Part shown: in pieces, positions 33,103-41,778 of the stretch
How the letters are laid out: each line of letters begins with the position of its first letter
How positions within the stretch are numbered: the first letter of the stretch is position 1
Source: CAZSAL01 sp964604825
GTDB lineage: Bacteria > Elusimicrobiota > Elusimicrobia > 2-01-FULL-59-12
DNA length: 57,144 bases
Assembly (NCBI GenBank): GCA_964604825.1
Contig: CAZSAL010000013.1
Location: forward strand, 1-57,144
Reading direction: 5' to 3'
Notes under the pieces: generated by a model
Seen by the model: the letters and a program-made list of their open reading frames with translations, nothing else
Told to the model about the DNA's origin: nothing
Database searches by the model: none
Made by a program: the position numbers and the translations under genes

Positions 33103-34002
33103 TCACCACTCTCCCACCAGTTTGATTTCCAGTTCGAGCTTTATCCCGAATTTTTCAAAGACCTTTTTCTGGACGACATCCATCAATTCGCGTATATCCG
33201 CCGCCTTGGCCTGCCTGTCGTTAATAATGAAATTAGCATGACGTTCAGAGATGTGCGCGCCGCCTGCCCGGAAACTCTTCAGACCTGCCTGCTCAATCAG
33301 GCGCGCCGCCCATTCCCCCTGCGGGTTTTTGAAAACTGACCCGCAGTTGCTTGTCCCAAGGGGCTGCGTCCGCGCCCGATACTTCAAAAGCTCGTCGATG
33401 CGTGAAATTATAGTACTTCGATCCGCGGCTTTCAATCGAAGTCTCGACGATAAAATCCACCGGCCGGCCAGTCCGCTGCGGCGGTATTCAAATCCTATTT
33501 CTTCCCGCAGAAGGGTCTGCTTGCCGCCTTCAGCCGAGAGCACGTCTACCGATTCCACAACATCGCCAAGCGACCCTTCCCGCGTGCCGGCGTTCATGAT
33601 AAGTCCGCCTCCTATGGTGCCTGGCACGCCGATTAAAGGCTCGAGACCGGATAAACCGTGTTCAGCCGCCTGCCTGGACAAAGACGGCATCCATACGGAG
33701 GCCCCGGCCTGTACGGTTTCTCCTTCAAAAGAAGCATTGCGAAATTCGCCCTGCAGCCTCAGAACGATTCCCCGAACGCCCTTATCCGAAATAAGCAGGT
33801 TCGAACCGGCTCCCAGGAAAAAGACCGGTATATGATTGGCTTCGACAAATAAACGCAGCGACCGGATTTCATCGAATGTGGAAACTTCGGCGAAATAATC
33901 CGCTGGCCCGCCGATCGCCAGGGAAGTGTGGCGCGAAAGCGGCTCCGATACGCGCAGATCGGTACAGATGCGGCGGAGTTCTTCTCCGTAAGACAGGCTC
34001 AT
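33103..34002 (-). CDS. murB: UDP-N-acetylmuramate dehydrogenase (type II MurB)
   Basis: A 299-residue FAD enzyme that reduces enolpyruvyl-UDP-GlcNAc. The FAD segments LGAGSNLLISDKGV and LIGVPGTIGGGLIMNAG and the catalytic CGSVFKNP (with its Ser) are clear. It is the short, Gram-positive-like form without the extra loop of E. coli MurB. A 4-bp overlap joins it to murC. Confidence 0.95.
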   Translation of the reverse strand: MSLSYGEELRRICTDLRVSEPLSRHTSLAIGGPADYFAEVSTFDEIRSLRLFVEANHIPVFFLGAGSNLLISDKGVRGIVLRLQGEFRNASFEGETVQAGASVWMPSLSRQAAEHGLSGLEPLIGVPGTIGGGLIMNAGTREGSLGDVVESVDVLSAEGGKQTLLREEIGFEYRRSGLAGRWILSSRLRLKAADRSTIISRIDELLKYRARTQPLGTSNCGSVFKNPQGEWAARLIEQAGLKSFRAGGAHISERHANFIINDRQAKAADIRELMDVVQKKVFEKFGIKLELEIKLVGEW

Positions 34003-35375
34003 AAAACGGCGTGACTGCAGCCGCTGACCAGCTGCTCTCCCAGTTTCCAGACGTCGCCCGCACCAAGAGTTAAAACGACGTCCCCTTCCTCGAGATGCGC
34101 CTCCAGGACGTTGACGTCGACCGGCGCAGGCAGGACGACAGCGTCAGGATGCGCAGCCTTTAGACCCTGAAAAATCAAATCGCTGGAAACACCCGGAATC
34201 GCTTTTTCTCCGGCCGGATAAATATCGAGCAGGAAAACCTTGTCGGCGTTTTTGAAGCTGCCCGCAAAATCTTTCCACAACGTCTGGGTCCTCGAATACC
34301 GGTGCGGCTGAAAGAGCACCACCAGACGGCGTTTGCGGTACCGGTCGCGGAGCGCCGAAAGGGTGGCGCGGATTTCCGTAGGATGATGGCCGTAATCATC
34401 AATAAAAATGATTCCCCTTTTTTCGCCCTTAAATTCCATTCTCCTGCCCACGCCCTCAAACCCGGCAAGACCTTTGGACATCGATTCAAAAGCAACCCCC
34501 AGCTCCATTCCGGCGGAAACCGCGGCCAGCGCATTAAGCACATTATGCTTCCCAGTCAATTTCAGCCGGAATCGTCCCACGCTTTTCCCTTCATAAACGA
34601 CATCGAACGAACAACCTGCTTCACTGGTCTCTAGATGCTCGGCACGGCAAAGGGCTCCGGCACTGAAGCCGTAGGTTACCACCCTGCGCGTCATGCGTGG
34701 AAGATTCTTCTGGACGAAAGGATCATCCACGCAGGCTATGACGCAGCCGTAAAAAGGGACCTTGCCTGCGTACTGCACAAATGCGTCACAGATACGGTCG
34801 AATGTTCCGTAATAATCCAGATGGTCGTTATCGATATTGGTGATGATGGCGAGGGCGGGCGAGAGCTTTAAAAAAGAACCGTCCGATTCATCCGCTTCCG
34901 CCACAAGAAATTCCCCTTTGCCCAGGTGCGCGCCCGAATTCAAATGCTTCAGCCTGCCGCCGACTATGACGGTGGGATCGAGCTTCCCTTCCGCCAGAAC
35001 TGCGGCAACCATCGACGTTGTGGTGGTTTTGCCGTGCGTCCCGGCCACGGCAATGGTGTACTTGAGGCGGGCGATTTCGGCCAGCATTTCTATCCTGGGT
35101 ATTACAGGCACGCCTTTTTCTTTTGCCGCGGTCACCTCAGGGTTATCGCCGGCCACAGCGGTCGAAGTCACAACCACCTGGGCGTCCGTGCAGTTCTCCG
35201 CCGCATGCCCGATGGAGACACGCGCGCCAAGCGCCGCAAGCCGTCGGGTTACGTCGGACTCCTTCAGATCGGAGCCGGAAATCTTATATCCCAGATTCAG
35301 CAATATCTCTGCGATGCCGGACATTCCGGCGCCGCCGATTCCCACAAAATGAATGCGCTGAATTTTTTTAAACAC
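33999..35375 (-). CDS. murC: UDP-N-acetylmuramate--L-alanine ligase
   Basis: A 458-residue Mur ligase that adds L-Ala to UDP-MurNAc. The N-terminal HFVGIGGAGMSGIAE motif, the ATP loop GTHGKTTTTSMVA, the EADESDGSFL block and the C-terminal FQPHRYSRT motif identify it. It opens the murC-murB-ddl-ftsQAZ order. Upstream genes usual in dcw clusters (murG, ftsW, murD) are not in this window. Confidence 0.95.
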   Translation of the reverse strand: MFKKIQRIHFVGIGGAGMSGIAEILLNLGYKISGSDLKESDVTRRLAALGARVSIGHAAENCTDAQVVVTSTAVAGDNPEVTAAKEKGVPVIPRIEMLAEIARLKYTIAVAGTHGKTTTTSMVAAVLAEGKLDPTVIVGGRLKHLNSGAHLGKGEFLVAEADESDGSFLKLSPALAIITNIDNDHLDYYGTFDRICDAFVQYAGKVPFYGCVIACVDDPFVQKNLPRMTRRVVTYGFSAGALCRAEHLETSEAGCSFDVVYEGKSVGRFRLKLTGKHNVLNALAAVSAGMELGVAFESMSKGLAGFEGVGRRMEFKGEKRGIIFIDDYGHHPTEIRATLSALRDRYRKRRLVVLFQPHRYSRTQTLWKDFAGSFKNADKVFLLDIYPAGEKAIPGVSSDLIFQGLKAAHPDAVVLPAPVDVNVLEAHLEEGDVVLTLGAGDVWKLGEQLVSGCSHAVL

Positions 35376-35385
35376 GGCTTAAGCT

Positions 35386-35411
35386 CCTCCCTCCCCTCAA
35401 AAGGGGAAAGG
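35386..35411. repeat. short GC-rich hairpin repeat between murC and the methyltransferase gene
   Basis: CCCTCCCCTC and GGGGAAAGGG flank a four-base A-rich loop and can pair. The same style of sequence occurs at about 8-30 and in 38219-38318, so it looks like a small dispersed element. It could also slow or end transcription between the two genes. Confidence 0.5.
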
Positions 35412-35419
35412 GACAACGG

Positions 35420-36637
35420 CTATATCACCTGCAGAATGACAAATTTCAGATACTCGGTTTCGGGCATTGCCAGCAGGATCGGGTGATCTTTTGCCTGCGC
35501 GCGGAATTCGATAAGACGGAAATTCCTGTGCGATTTTTTCGCCGCGCGCCGGAGCATGTCAAGAAACGCCTCTCTGGTCACGTGATGCGAACACGAGGAA
35601 CTTGCAAGTATTCCGCCCCGCGGCAGAGCGCTCATGGCCAGCGCGTTGAGCCGCTCATACGCCTTGAGAGCCGCCGGCAGATGTTTTTTCGATCGCGCGA
35701 AAGCCGGCGGATCCATCGATATGACGTCAAATTTCTCCGGAGTCCCGTGCGACATCAGTTGCAGGACGTCTCCCTCGACAACCCGGCAGCGGTCCTCAAG
35801 GCGGTTTTGTTCAATGTTTGCCTGAGCCAGCTCGAGAGCGGGATGTGAGCTGTCCACAAAGACCACGTTTTTCGCCCCCGCCCTGGCCGCCGCAATGCCA
35901 AATCCTCCCGAATAGCAGAACGCGTCCAGCATGCTCTTCCCGGGACACAGCGCGGCCAAGGCCTGGCGGTTATCGCGCTGATCAAAATAAAATCCGGTCT
36001 TTTGCCCGGTGGCCAGATCAACCTGGAAGTCGCCGTTTTCAAGCGAAATGGATATCCGCTCCGGTATCTCGCCGATACGTTCCGGCGGGGCGTCGGTAAG
36101 CCCTTCCAGTTCCCGCAGGGGAGCATCAGACCGGCAGATAATCCCTTTGGGATGGATTACTTCCTGAATGGCCCCGATTATCATTTCCTTCAAAAGATTC
36201 ATCCCCGCAGAAATCATTTGAACGGCGACATAATCGTTGTAGCGGTCTATAACCAGGCCGGGAAGGCGGTCGCTTTCCCCGAAAACCCAGCGATAAGACG
36301 CCGCTCCAGGATAGAACCCCTCGCGCAACTGCCATGATTCGGTTAAACGCTTCTTGAAAAATTTACCGTCGATATCTTCGTCTTTTTGCCAGGAAAGGAT
36401 GCGGAACGCTATCAGCGAGTGAGGATTATAAAACCCGCGTCCAAGAAATCCTTTGTCCGCGGTATACAGGTCGGCGATTACTCCGGCGGGCAAATCCGCC
36501 GGCGCTTCGGCAATCTCATTGGAAAACGCCCACAGGTGCCCGGCCTGCAGTCGGCCCTCTTCTTTAGGCTTAAGGATTATTTTGGGATAGTCCACCTGCT
36601 GATCCAAGCGCGCTATGAGAGTTGAGCGTCGATCCAT
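35420..36637 (-). CDS. class I SAM-dependent rRNA methyltransferase (RlmI/YccW family)
   Basis: A 405-residue protein with an N-terminal PUA-like part (KPKEEGRLQAGHLWAFSNEI) and a C-terminal Rossmann methyltransferase with MLDAFCYSGGFGIAAARAGA, MDPPAFARSKK and the late SSSCSHHVT segment. RlmI methylates cytosine 1962 of 23S rRNA; relatives hit other sites, so the target base is not certain. Its first codons overlap the end of the THEP1 gene by 25 bp. Confidence 0.9.
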   Translation of the reverse strand: MDRRSTLIARLDQQVDYPKIILKPKEEGRLQAGHLWAFSNEIAEAPADLPAGVIADLYTADKGFLGRGFYNPHSLIAFRILSWQKDEDIDGKFFKKRLTESWQLREGFYPGAASYRWVFGESDRLPGLVIDRYNDYVAVQMISAGMNLLKEMIIGAIQEVIHPKGIICRSDAPLRELEGLTDAPPERIGEIPERISISLENGDFQVDLATGQKTGFYFDQRDNRQALAALCPGKSMLDAFCYSGGFGIAAARAGAKNVVFVDSSHPALELAQANIEQNRLEDRCRVVEGDVLQLMSHGTPEKFDVISMDPPAFARSKKHLPAALKAYERLNALAMSALPRGGILASSSCSHHVTREAFLDMLRRAAKKSHRNFRLIEFRAQAKDHPILLAMPETEYLKFVILQVI

Positions 36638-37134
36638 TTACGGACCTGCTGCTTAACGGAAGCGTAGTTCGACTTTGTCAGCAGTATCGTCTGCGTATCG
36701 GCAATCCGCTTTAACTGGTCGGAAAAAGGCTCAGCCGAAGCGCGGATTGTGGCGAGGATCGGTTTTGACGAAGCAAGGCATTCCAGGAGAGCCATCCGGA
36801 AACGTTCCGACATCATTTCCATGGAACCGATCTCATCGATGGCAATAATGTCTTTGCTCATAAGCGCCAGCTTGAGCGCCGGCACTCCGACATTCTCAAG
36901 GGCGTTCAAATCCACGCCGTAATTACCAAGCTGATGCGGGCTCTTCAGGCCGCGGCTGGCAAGCACCCGGTCCTGCCCGTCGAATGTCCGCATCATGAAT
37001 CCCTTGCGGATCCGGCCGGAAAAAATATGCTCGGTATAAAAACCGCCGATCCGGTCTTTTTTCGACAGAGTCACTTCGCGCAGCAGTTGTGTTTTCCCCA
37101 CCCCGCGCGCTCCGGAAATGAAAAGATTTTTCAT
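36613..37134 (-). CDS. THEP1-type nucleoside-triphosphatase
   Basis: A 173-residue P-loop protein. Walker A is GARGVGKT (8-15), and IIAIDEIGSMEMMSERF is the THEP1 Walker B region. Members hydrolyse several NTPs, and their role in bacteria is not well known. The ATG at 37134 overlaps the queE stop (ATGA). A start at 37395 would add 87 residues lying over queE in another frame and is rejected. Confidence 0.85.
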   Translation of the reverse strand: MKNLFISGARGVGKTQLLREVTLSKKDRIGGFYTEHIFSGRIRKGFMMRTFDGQDRVLASRGLKSPHQLGNYGVDLNALENVGVPALKLALMSKDIIAIDEIGSMEMMSERFRMALLECLASSKPILATIRASAEPFSDQLKRIADTQTILLTKSNYASVKQQVRKWIDAQLS

Positions 37135-37820
37135 GCGATTCCCCATAAGCGATGGACCTGCGGGAGAATCCTGACGTCCTTCAATCGCCTGGCGGCCGAT
37201 ATCCACCATGACGCCAAACGTTCCAGAGGAATCGTCCCCAAACCGCCCTGGGGCGTAGCCGGCTGCAGCACCAGCGGGATCTCCGGCCGGATGCAGGCGA
37301 TCAAGCCGACGCCTTTCTGAAATTCCCGCCAGGTGGTTTTGTCGGTTAACACCATTTTCACGAACAGTTTGCCGCCGCCAATTTCGAGAAACCATCTATG
37401 AGCCTCCCAAACGTCGTGGCCGATCGCGCTTTCCGGCTTGAAATCCATCGCGATGCAGTCGCAGTCGTTTACAATTTTCGCCAGCGCCTCCGGCAGAATG
37501 CCGTTGGTTTCCAGATAAATCCTGCAGCCCTTTGCCCGCAAGGCGGGGATAAGCTTCTGTAAAAAATCAACCTGATTAAGAGGCTCGCCGCCGGTCAGCG
37601 ATATCACGCGCGGCAGTCCGGGCGAAGTGGCCTGCTTCACCACATCATCGAGCGCCCAGGTTTTTACCGAATCCGGGGGAATCGATTCCGGAGTATCGCA
37701 ATAATCGCATCGAACGCCGCAGCCCGCAAAGCGTATGAACACCTGCATCTCGCCGACGCGTATCCCTTCTCCCTGACGGCTTTCAAATATTTCCAGAATC
37801 GAGGCCTGTTTAGAACTCAT
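37131..37820 (-). CDS. queE: 7-carboxy-7-deazaguanine synthase (QueE)
   Basis: A 229-residue radical-SAM enzyme of the queuosine/7-deazaguanine route. The cluster motif is C34-x3-C38-x2-C41 (CGVRCDYC), after the family start FESRQGEG, and LTGGEPLNQ follows. ATG 37820 is chosen since the conserved start begins there and it overlaps queD by 11 bp; a start at 37970 would add 50 unlikely residues. It takes the 6-carboxy-tetrahydropterin that QueD makes. Confidence 0.93.
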   Translation of the reverse strand: MSSKQASILEIFESRQGEGIRVGEMQVFIRFAGCGVRCDYCDTPESIPPDSVKTWALDDVVKQATSPGLPRVISLTGGEPLNQVDFLQKLIPALRAKGCRIYLETNGILPEALAKIVNDCDCIAMDFKPESAIGHDVWEAHRWFLEIGGGKLFVKMVLTDKTTWREFQKGVGLIACIRPEIPLVLQPATPQGGLGTIPLERLASWWISAARRLKDVRILPQVHRLWGIA

Positions 37821-38211
37821 CCGCTCCCCTCGGCCAGTAGCGGGCGCCCATCTCATTGTTCTCCCACACCGCCACGCGGATAATTTCCGCATTTTTCTTT
37901 TTCCAGCGCGCTTCAAGCCGGCCGGCAATGTATCTTGCCAGGTTTTCCGCACTCGGGTTTTCGCGTTCAAACGCCGGGAACTTATTCAGGTTGATGTGCG
38001 CCAGAGGCTGGACGACCTCCTGCAGACAGTCCCGCAGGGCCGAAAAATCTACAAGATATTTTACCTTGTTTTCGAGGGTTTTTCCGCGGACAACGACCTC
38101 AACCCTGAAATTATGGGAATGGAGCCGTTCTATACCGCCATGGTAGTGCCTGAGCGCATGCCTGCTGAAAAAGCCGTCCCGGACGATCACTTCGTAAGTG
38201 GGAGTTTTCAT
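37810..38211 (-). CDS. queD: QueD/PTPS-family protein lacking the catalytic Cys
   Basis: A 133-residue protein of the 6-pyruvoyl/6-carboxy-tetrahydropterin synthase family. Zinc ligands H18, H31 and H33 are kept, the last two as HSHN where HGHN is usual. Four residues before H31 a QueD should have its catalytic Cys; this protein has I27 followed by Glu (IERLHSH). The rest (HINLNKFPAF, PSAENLARYI) is normal for QueD. The overlap with queE supports a role in 7-deazaguanine synthesis, but chemistry may differ, as in PTPS variants that use Glu. Confidence 0.85.
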   Translation of the reverse strand: MKTPTYEVIVRDGFFSRHALRHYHGGIERLHSHNFRVEVVVRGKTLENKVKYLVDFSALRDCLQEVVQPLAHINLNKFPAFERENPSAENLARYIAGRLEARWKKKNAEIIRVAVWENNEMGARYWPRGADEF

Positions 38212-38218
38212 AAAAACT

Positions 38219-38318
38219 ACTTCCCCCTCGATAGGGAAAGGCGGGGATGGGGGTGGACATCGTAGAAATCGCCCCCCACCCTAACCCTCCCCCACAAGGA
38301 GGGAGGGAGCTTGCGAGA
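38219..38318. repeat. GC-rich repeat block upstream of queD and downstream of murI
   Basis: The 109-bp gap carries several hairpins made of C-runs and G-runs, among them CCCTCCCCCACAAGGAGGGA (38288-38307). A G-rich half (38240-38260) faces a C-rich half (38271-38296). This resembles intergenic repeats common in environmental genomes. It marks a likely break between the queD operon and murI, and could serve as terminator or attenuator; there is no clear T-run. Confidence 0.55.
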
Positions 38319-38320
38319 AA

Positions 38321-39136
38321 TCACAGCCACGTTCCTATATCAACGCGCTTGACCCCGGGCAAAGGCTGGCCCAGGAACTTACGTCCTGTTTTTTCAAACT
38401 TCTCCGGGCTGTCGCTGACATAATACCGGTGAACAACAGGATTTTTCCCCGAAGCCGAAAGATCTTTCTCTTTCAGATTCTTATCAACCACATGAGCCGT
38501 CTCTTCCGCCGAATCAATGAGGCGGACTCCCGGGCCTGCGACCTGCGCCAGAAGCCCCTTCAAAAGCGGATAGTGCGTGCAGCCCAGAACCAGCGTATCG
38601 ATACGGTTTGTCAGAAGCGGCGTCAGATATTCCCGCACAATTTCCGCTGCAACCGGTTTTCCCAGCCAGCCCTCTTCGACAAGCGGAACGATCAGAGGAC
38701 AAGCCTGGCCAAACGTTTCGATCGAAGGGTCAAGATCATGAATCGCCCTGACATAAGCCTGACTGTCGATTGTCCCTTCCGTGCCTATTACTCCAACGCG
38801 CCTGGTTGCGGTAGCTGCCAGCGCGGCGTGCGCTCCGGGCTCGATTACTCCTATGACCGGCACATCAAAACGCTGCCGCATGGCGGTCAGCGCAAAAGCG
38901 CTTGCCGTATTACAGGCCACCACTATCATCTTGACCATTTCCTGCCGCAGAAACTGCCCGATCTCCAGCGAAAAACGCACAATCACCTCGCGCGACTTTG
39001 ATCCGTACGGAACGCGCGCCGTATCGCCGAAATAAATCGTCGATTCCCGCGGAAGCTGGCCGAAGATTTCCCGGAGAACGGTCAGCCCTCCGACCCCGGA
39101 GTCAAATATGCCTATTGGAAGCTCGTTGTTTTTCAT
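38321..39136 (-). CDS. murI: glutamate racemase
   Basis: A 271-residue cofactor-free racemase that supplies D-Glu for peptidoglycan. Both catalytic Cys are present: C75 in VVACNTASAF and C186 in LVLGCTHYPLL. The N-terminal IGIFDSGVGGLTVLR is the usual opening. The gene overlaps the amidase gene by 4 bp, joining two cell-wall functions. Confidence 0.95.
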   Translation of the reverse strand: MKNNELPIGIFDSGVGGLTVLREIFGQLPRESTIYFGDTARVPYGSKSREVIVRFSLEIGQFLRQEMVKMIVVACNTASAFALTAMRQRFDVPVIGVIEPGAHAALAATATRRVGVIGTEGTIDSQAYVRAIHDLDPSIETFGQACPLIVPLVEEGWLGKPVAAEIVREYLTPLLTNRIDTLVLGCTHYPLLKGLLAQVAGPGVRLIDSAEETAHVVDKNLKEKDLSASGKNPVVHRYYVSDSPEKFEKTGRKFLGQPLPGVKRVDIGTWL

Positions 39137-40740
39137 ATTTTTTGATGCTGCCGGCGCTGGTCGTACTCGACGATCGCCGCTTCTATGGCGCCGACAACCT
39201 GATTGCGGAAACCGCGTTCCCGGAGCAGCTGTTCATCACGTTGATTCGAGAGGAATGCGGTCTCTACTAAAATTGCGGGCATAGCCGCGCCGCGCAAAAC
39301 GTAAAAACCCGCCTGCTTGACGCCCAGACGCGGCTGCGAAAGCCTTTTTGCCACCTGCCGGTCTACGATTGAACCCAGAGCAGAAGCCTCATTGATATTA
39401 CCGTTTTTAACCAGGGAATCAAGCACCCGCCGTACGGTAGTATTAGCCTTTTTCCCTTCTAGCGCCAGAGACGCGTTTTCCAGACGCGCGACCGCCGCAG
39501 CGTGCGGATCCGAAGCTTTTTCCGAAAGGAAATAAACCTCAAAACCGTTCAAACGCGAAGAAAGCGACGAGTTGCAGTGTATGGAAATAAACAGATCCGC
39601 CTTGTACTGGTTGGCCAGTTTGGAGCGTTCCTGCAACGGGACAAACACATCGTCCATCCTGGTCATAAGCACTTCAAAACCATCGTCCTGGCGCAGCGCA
39701 TCGGCAAGTTCCTTCGCCAGCATCAGATTGATGGTCTTTTCTTCGATGCCGTGCGCGCTTACGGCTCCCGGGTCCTTGCCTCCGTGCCCTGGATCAATCA
39801 CAATCCGGCGAATTGCATGGATCCGCTGCGCGGCGACCGCTTGAGGCGCAGATTCTTCTTTCATGGGCGCCGCAACCTTCGGTACATGGATCACCAGAGC
39901 AGGGCGCGCTCCGGATTCAATATCGTATACGGGCTTGCCCGCGGACGGGCCCAGATACAGGTCAAGCAGCGCTTTTTGCGACCGGGATTCAATGGCCATG
40001 CGCGACAAAACCCCGTCCTCGACGTCCCAGTGCGCCGCCTCGACGTTTCGCACTGGCCCAAGAGCGATCCGCCAGTTCGCGCCCGAGACAACCGGCTCGC
40101 TCACATCCAGCGGCTCGGCCATCTCCAGAATGATCCGTGTTTCTTCCGGGAAAGTGGTATAGCGCGGCGAAAGGATGCTTCCCATCCGGTCAACCCATAA
40201 AGTGTATTTTCCCGGGTTCCACTGGATTGAAGTGTGGGTTATCCGGGAAAAATCAGGAGAGGAAAAAAAATCCAGCGGCGCCCAGACTTCTCCGTCCTTT
40301 TTGAAAACCTGACCGTCCAGCCGCAGCGGCTTGCCGTCTATCCAGGCCTGATCCGAATCCAGCAGGAACTGAAGGTCGTGACTGTGAACCAGCAGGTTAA
40401 CGCGGTGCGCCGCAGGATGCCAGTGAAGATGCCCTTTGGTCCAGTCAGCCACGTCTTCGAGGGCCAAGCAGGAGTTGCCGGCAACGGTGCTCAACCGCAG
40501 CAGCCGCGGGCTGCCCGAGCCCTCGATAATTACGGGAGCTGATGGCATGCCCACCAGCGGAGGGCGCCGGCCGTGAGACCAGACCATTGCCGGACATGCC
40601 AAAAACAGCAACAACAATAACCCAGTTCGGAATTCGGAATTCGGAATTCGGAAGAAAGTAGTGTTTATAAAAACAACCAACTTCCGCACCCCGCATTTCA
40701 CATTCCGCCTTCGGATAATCACGATTAGAAATTTTATCAT
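39133..40740 (-). CDS. N-acetylmuramoyl-L-alanine amidase (AmiC type) with repeat in its leader
   Basis: A protein of about 535 residues. The last ~220 residues are an Amidase_3 domain: IVIDPGHGGKDPGAVS with the first zinc His, FISIHCNSS with a second, and the ETAFLSN catalytic Glu. The middle looks like an AMIN domain (RIILEMAEPLDVSEP). The N-terminus should be a signal peptide, but its parts are split: MIKFLIVIIRR, then about 29 residues encoded by a palindromic heptamer element (40624-40709), then the hydrophobic LLLLLFLACPAMVWS. The true start may instead be a TTG in the Leu run. It cuts septal peptidoglycan in the periplasm. Confidence 0.88.
   Translation of the reverse strand: MIKFLIVIIRRRNVKCGVRKLVVFINTTFFRIPNSEFRTGLLLLLFLACPAMVWSHGRRPPLVGMPSAPVIIEGSGSPRLLRLSTVAGNSCLALEDVADWTKGHLHWHPAAHRVNLLVHSHDLQFLLDSDQAWIDGKPLRLDGQVFKKDGEVWAPLDFFSSPDFSRITHTSIQWNPGKYTLWVDRMGSILSPRYTTFPEETRIILEMAEPLDVSEPVVSGANWRIALGPVRNVEAAHWDVEDGVLSRMAIESRSQKALLDLYLGPSAGKPVYDIESGARPALVIHVPKVAAPMKEESAPQAVAAQRIHAIRRIVIDPGHGGKDPGAVSAHGIEEKTINLMLAKELADALRQDDGFEVLMTRMDDVFVPLQERSKLANQYKADLFISIHCNSSLSSRLNGFEVYFLSEKASDPHAAAVARLENASLALEGKKANTTVRRVLDSLVKNGNINEASALGSIVDRQVAKRLSQPRLGVKQAGFYVLRGAAMPAILVETAFLSNQRDEQLLRERGFRNQVVGAIEAAIVEYDQRRQHQKI
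40624..40709 (-). repeat. palindromic heptamer element C in the amidase leader
   Basis: Read on the minus strand: purine-rich heptamers ending ATGCGGG and GTGCGGA, a spacer with a small A/T palindrome, then CTTCCGA and three ATTCCGA units. This is the plan of elements A (2900-2987) and B (12694-12784). It lies in frame with the amidase gene, about codons 11-39. Confidence 0.8.
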
Positions 40741-40812
40741 TCTCCGACGGGCGGCGCAATTCGGCGCTGCTTTTAGCGGCCTTCTTCAAAGCTCATCCGA
40801 GGATGAAGCGGT

Positions 40813-41778
40813 TCAGGGAAAAGACGCCGCCGTTGAGGTTACTTGCGCAGTGGAGGGGTTTTCACGGCGGCACGAGGCGAAAAATCCGTTAAGGCGCCTG
40901 ATCACTTCTTTCTTCTGTTTGTCTACGGTGATGACATGGTAGCAGTCATCCAGGATTATCAGCGATTTATTCGATGAACGGATTGAATCGTACACAAGCC
41001 GGGCGTTGGCCGGGCCGGTCATGTCGTCGTCTTTGGCCTGCAGAATAACAGTAGGAGCCGTGACTTTCTCCAGAGATCCGCGCACACGGCGGATTAACCG
41101 GTCGACTTCCGTAAGCGTACGGAGCGGGAACAACGGATAGCCGTGCGAGACCGCCAGCGGGACATCGTCGTTATTGTTCCACGGCCACCAGACGTGAACC
41201 CATTCGGAAAACGCCGCCCATGGGTTATAAGCCCCCCTGATCTTTTCCCGGAGCACTTCGTCTTTGACGCCATAAGGAGACCCGTCGACGTGGAAAAACA
41301 GAGGCTGGAGAAAGCGCGGGACGATTTTAATGCACAACGGGAGGATTGCGTCGCTCCAGGGGGTATTCCAGCCGTCGTACATGAACGTTGGAGAAAGTAC
41401 GCCCAGACCGTCGACCTTCATGGCGACCGCCGCATCAAGCGCCAGCAACGCTCCGGCGCTTAAGCCCGCGGCAAAGACGAAATCATATTGCTCGCGCAGA
41501 TAGCTGATCTGGCGGTATACCTGCGCCCGCCAATCGGATTCGTTCGTCTTCACCAGGTCGCGCAGCCGCGCGCAATGACCGGGCAGCGTAGGCACGCACA
41601 CATCCCACCCCTGGCGAACGAGCCCGGCAGCGACAAACCCCATTTCTGCGGGAGTGCCGGTGATGCCGTGAATAAGATAAATAACCGCGTTGGAGCCGGA
41701 GTGCCAGGTTACGTCCGTCACCCGTCTGTCAGGTAACCGTTCCAGGGGGCCGGAAAGCCTTCGTTCAGAAGGTCGCAT
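40813..41778 (-). CDS. alpha/beta hydrolase (carboxylesterase / monoacylglycerol lipase-like)
   Basis: A 321-residue serine hydrolase. The oxyanion segment LIHGITGTP (35-43) and nucleophile elbow GLSAG (S107) are clear; a late Asp (QAKDDDMTGP) and His (DDCYHVITVD) complete the triad. EstA/Est30-type thermophile esterases have this plan. The substrate is unknown. It overlaps the aminotransferase gene by one base and ends a three-gene unit. Confidence 0.85.
   Translation of the reverse strand: MRPSERRLSGPLERLPDRRVTDVTWHSGSNAVIYLIHGITGTPAEMGFVAAGLVRQGWDVCVPTLPGHCARLRDLVKTNESDWRAQVYRQISYLREQYDFVFAAGLSAGALLALDAAVAMKVDGLGVLSPTFMYDGWNTPWSDAILPLCIKIVPRFLQPLFFHVDGSPYGVKDEVLREKIRGAYNPWAAFSEWVHVWWPWNNNDDVPLAVSHGYPLFPLRTLTEVDRLIRRVRGSLEKVTAPTVILQAKDDDMTGPANARLVYDSIRSSNKSLIILDDCYHVITVDKQKKEVIRRLNGFFASCRRENPSTAQVTSTAASFP

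Noticed and set aside
36613..37395. Long THEP1 version of 260 residues
   Set aside because: The first 87 residues lie over queE in another frame and have no family pattern; the ATG at 37134 is followed at once by the Walker A motif.
37131..37970. Long QueE version of 279 residues
   Set aside because: The first 50 residues are Arg-rich translation of the queD gene in another frame; the family start lies at 37820.
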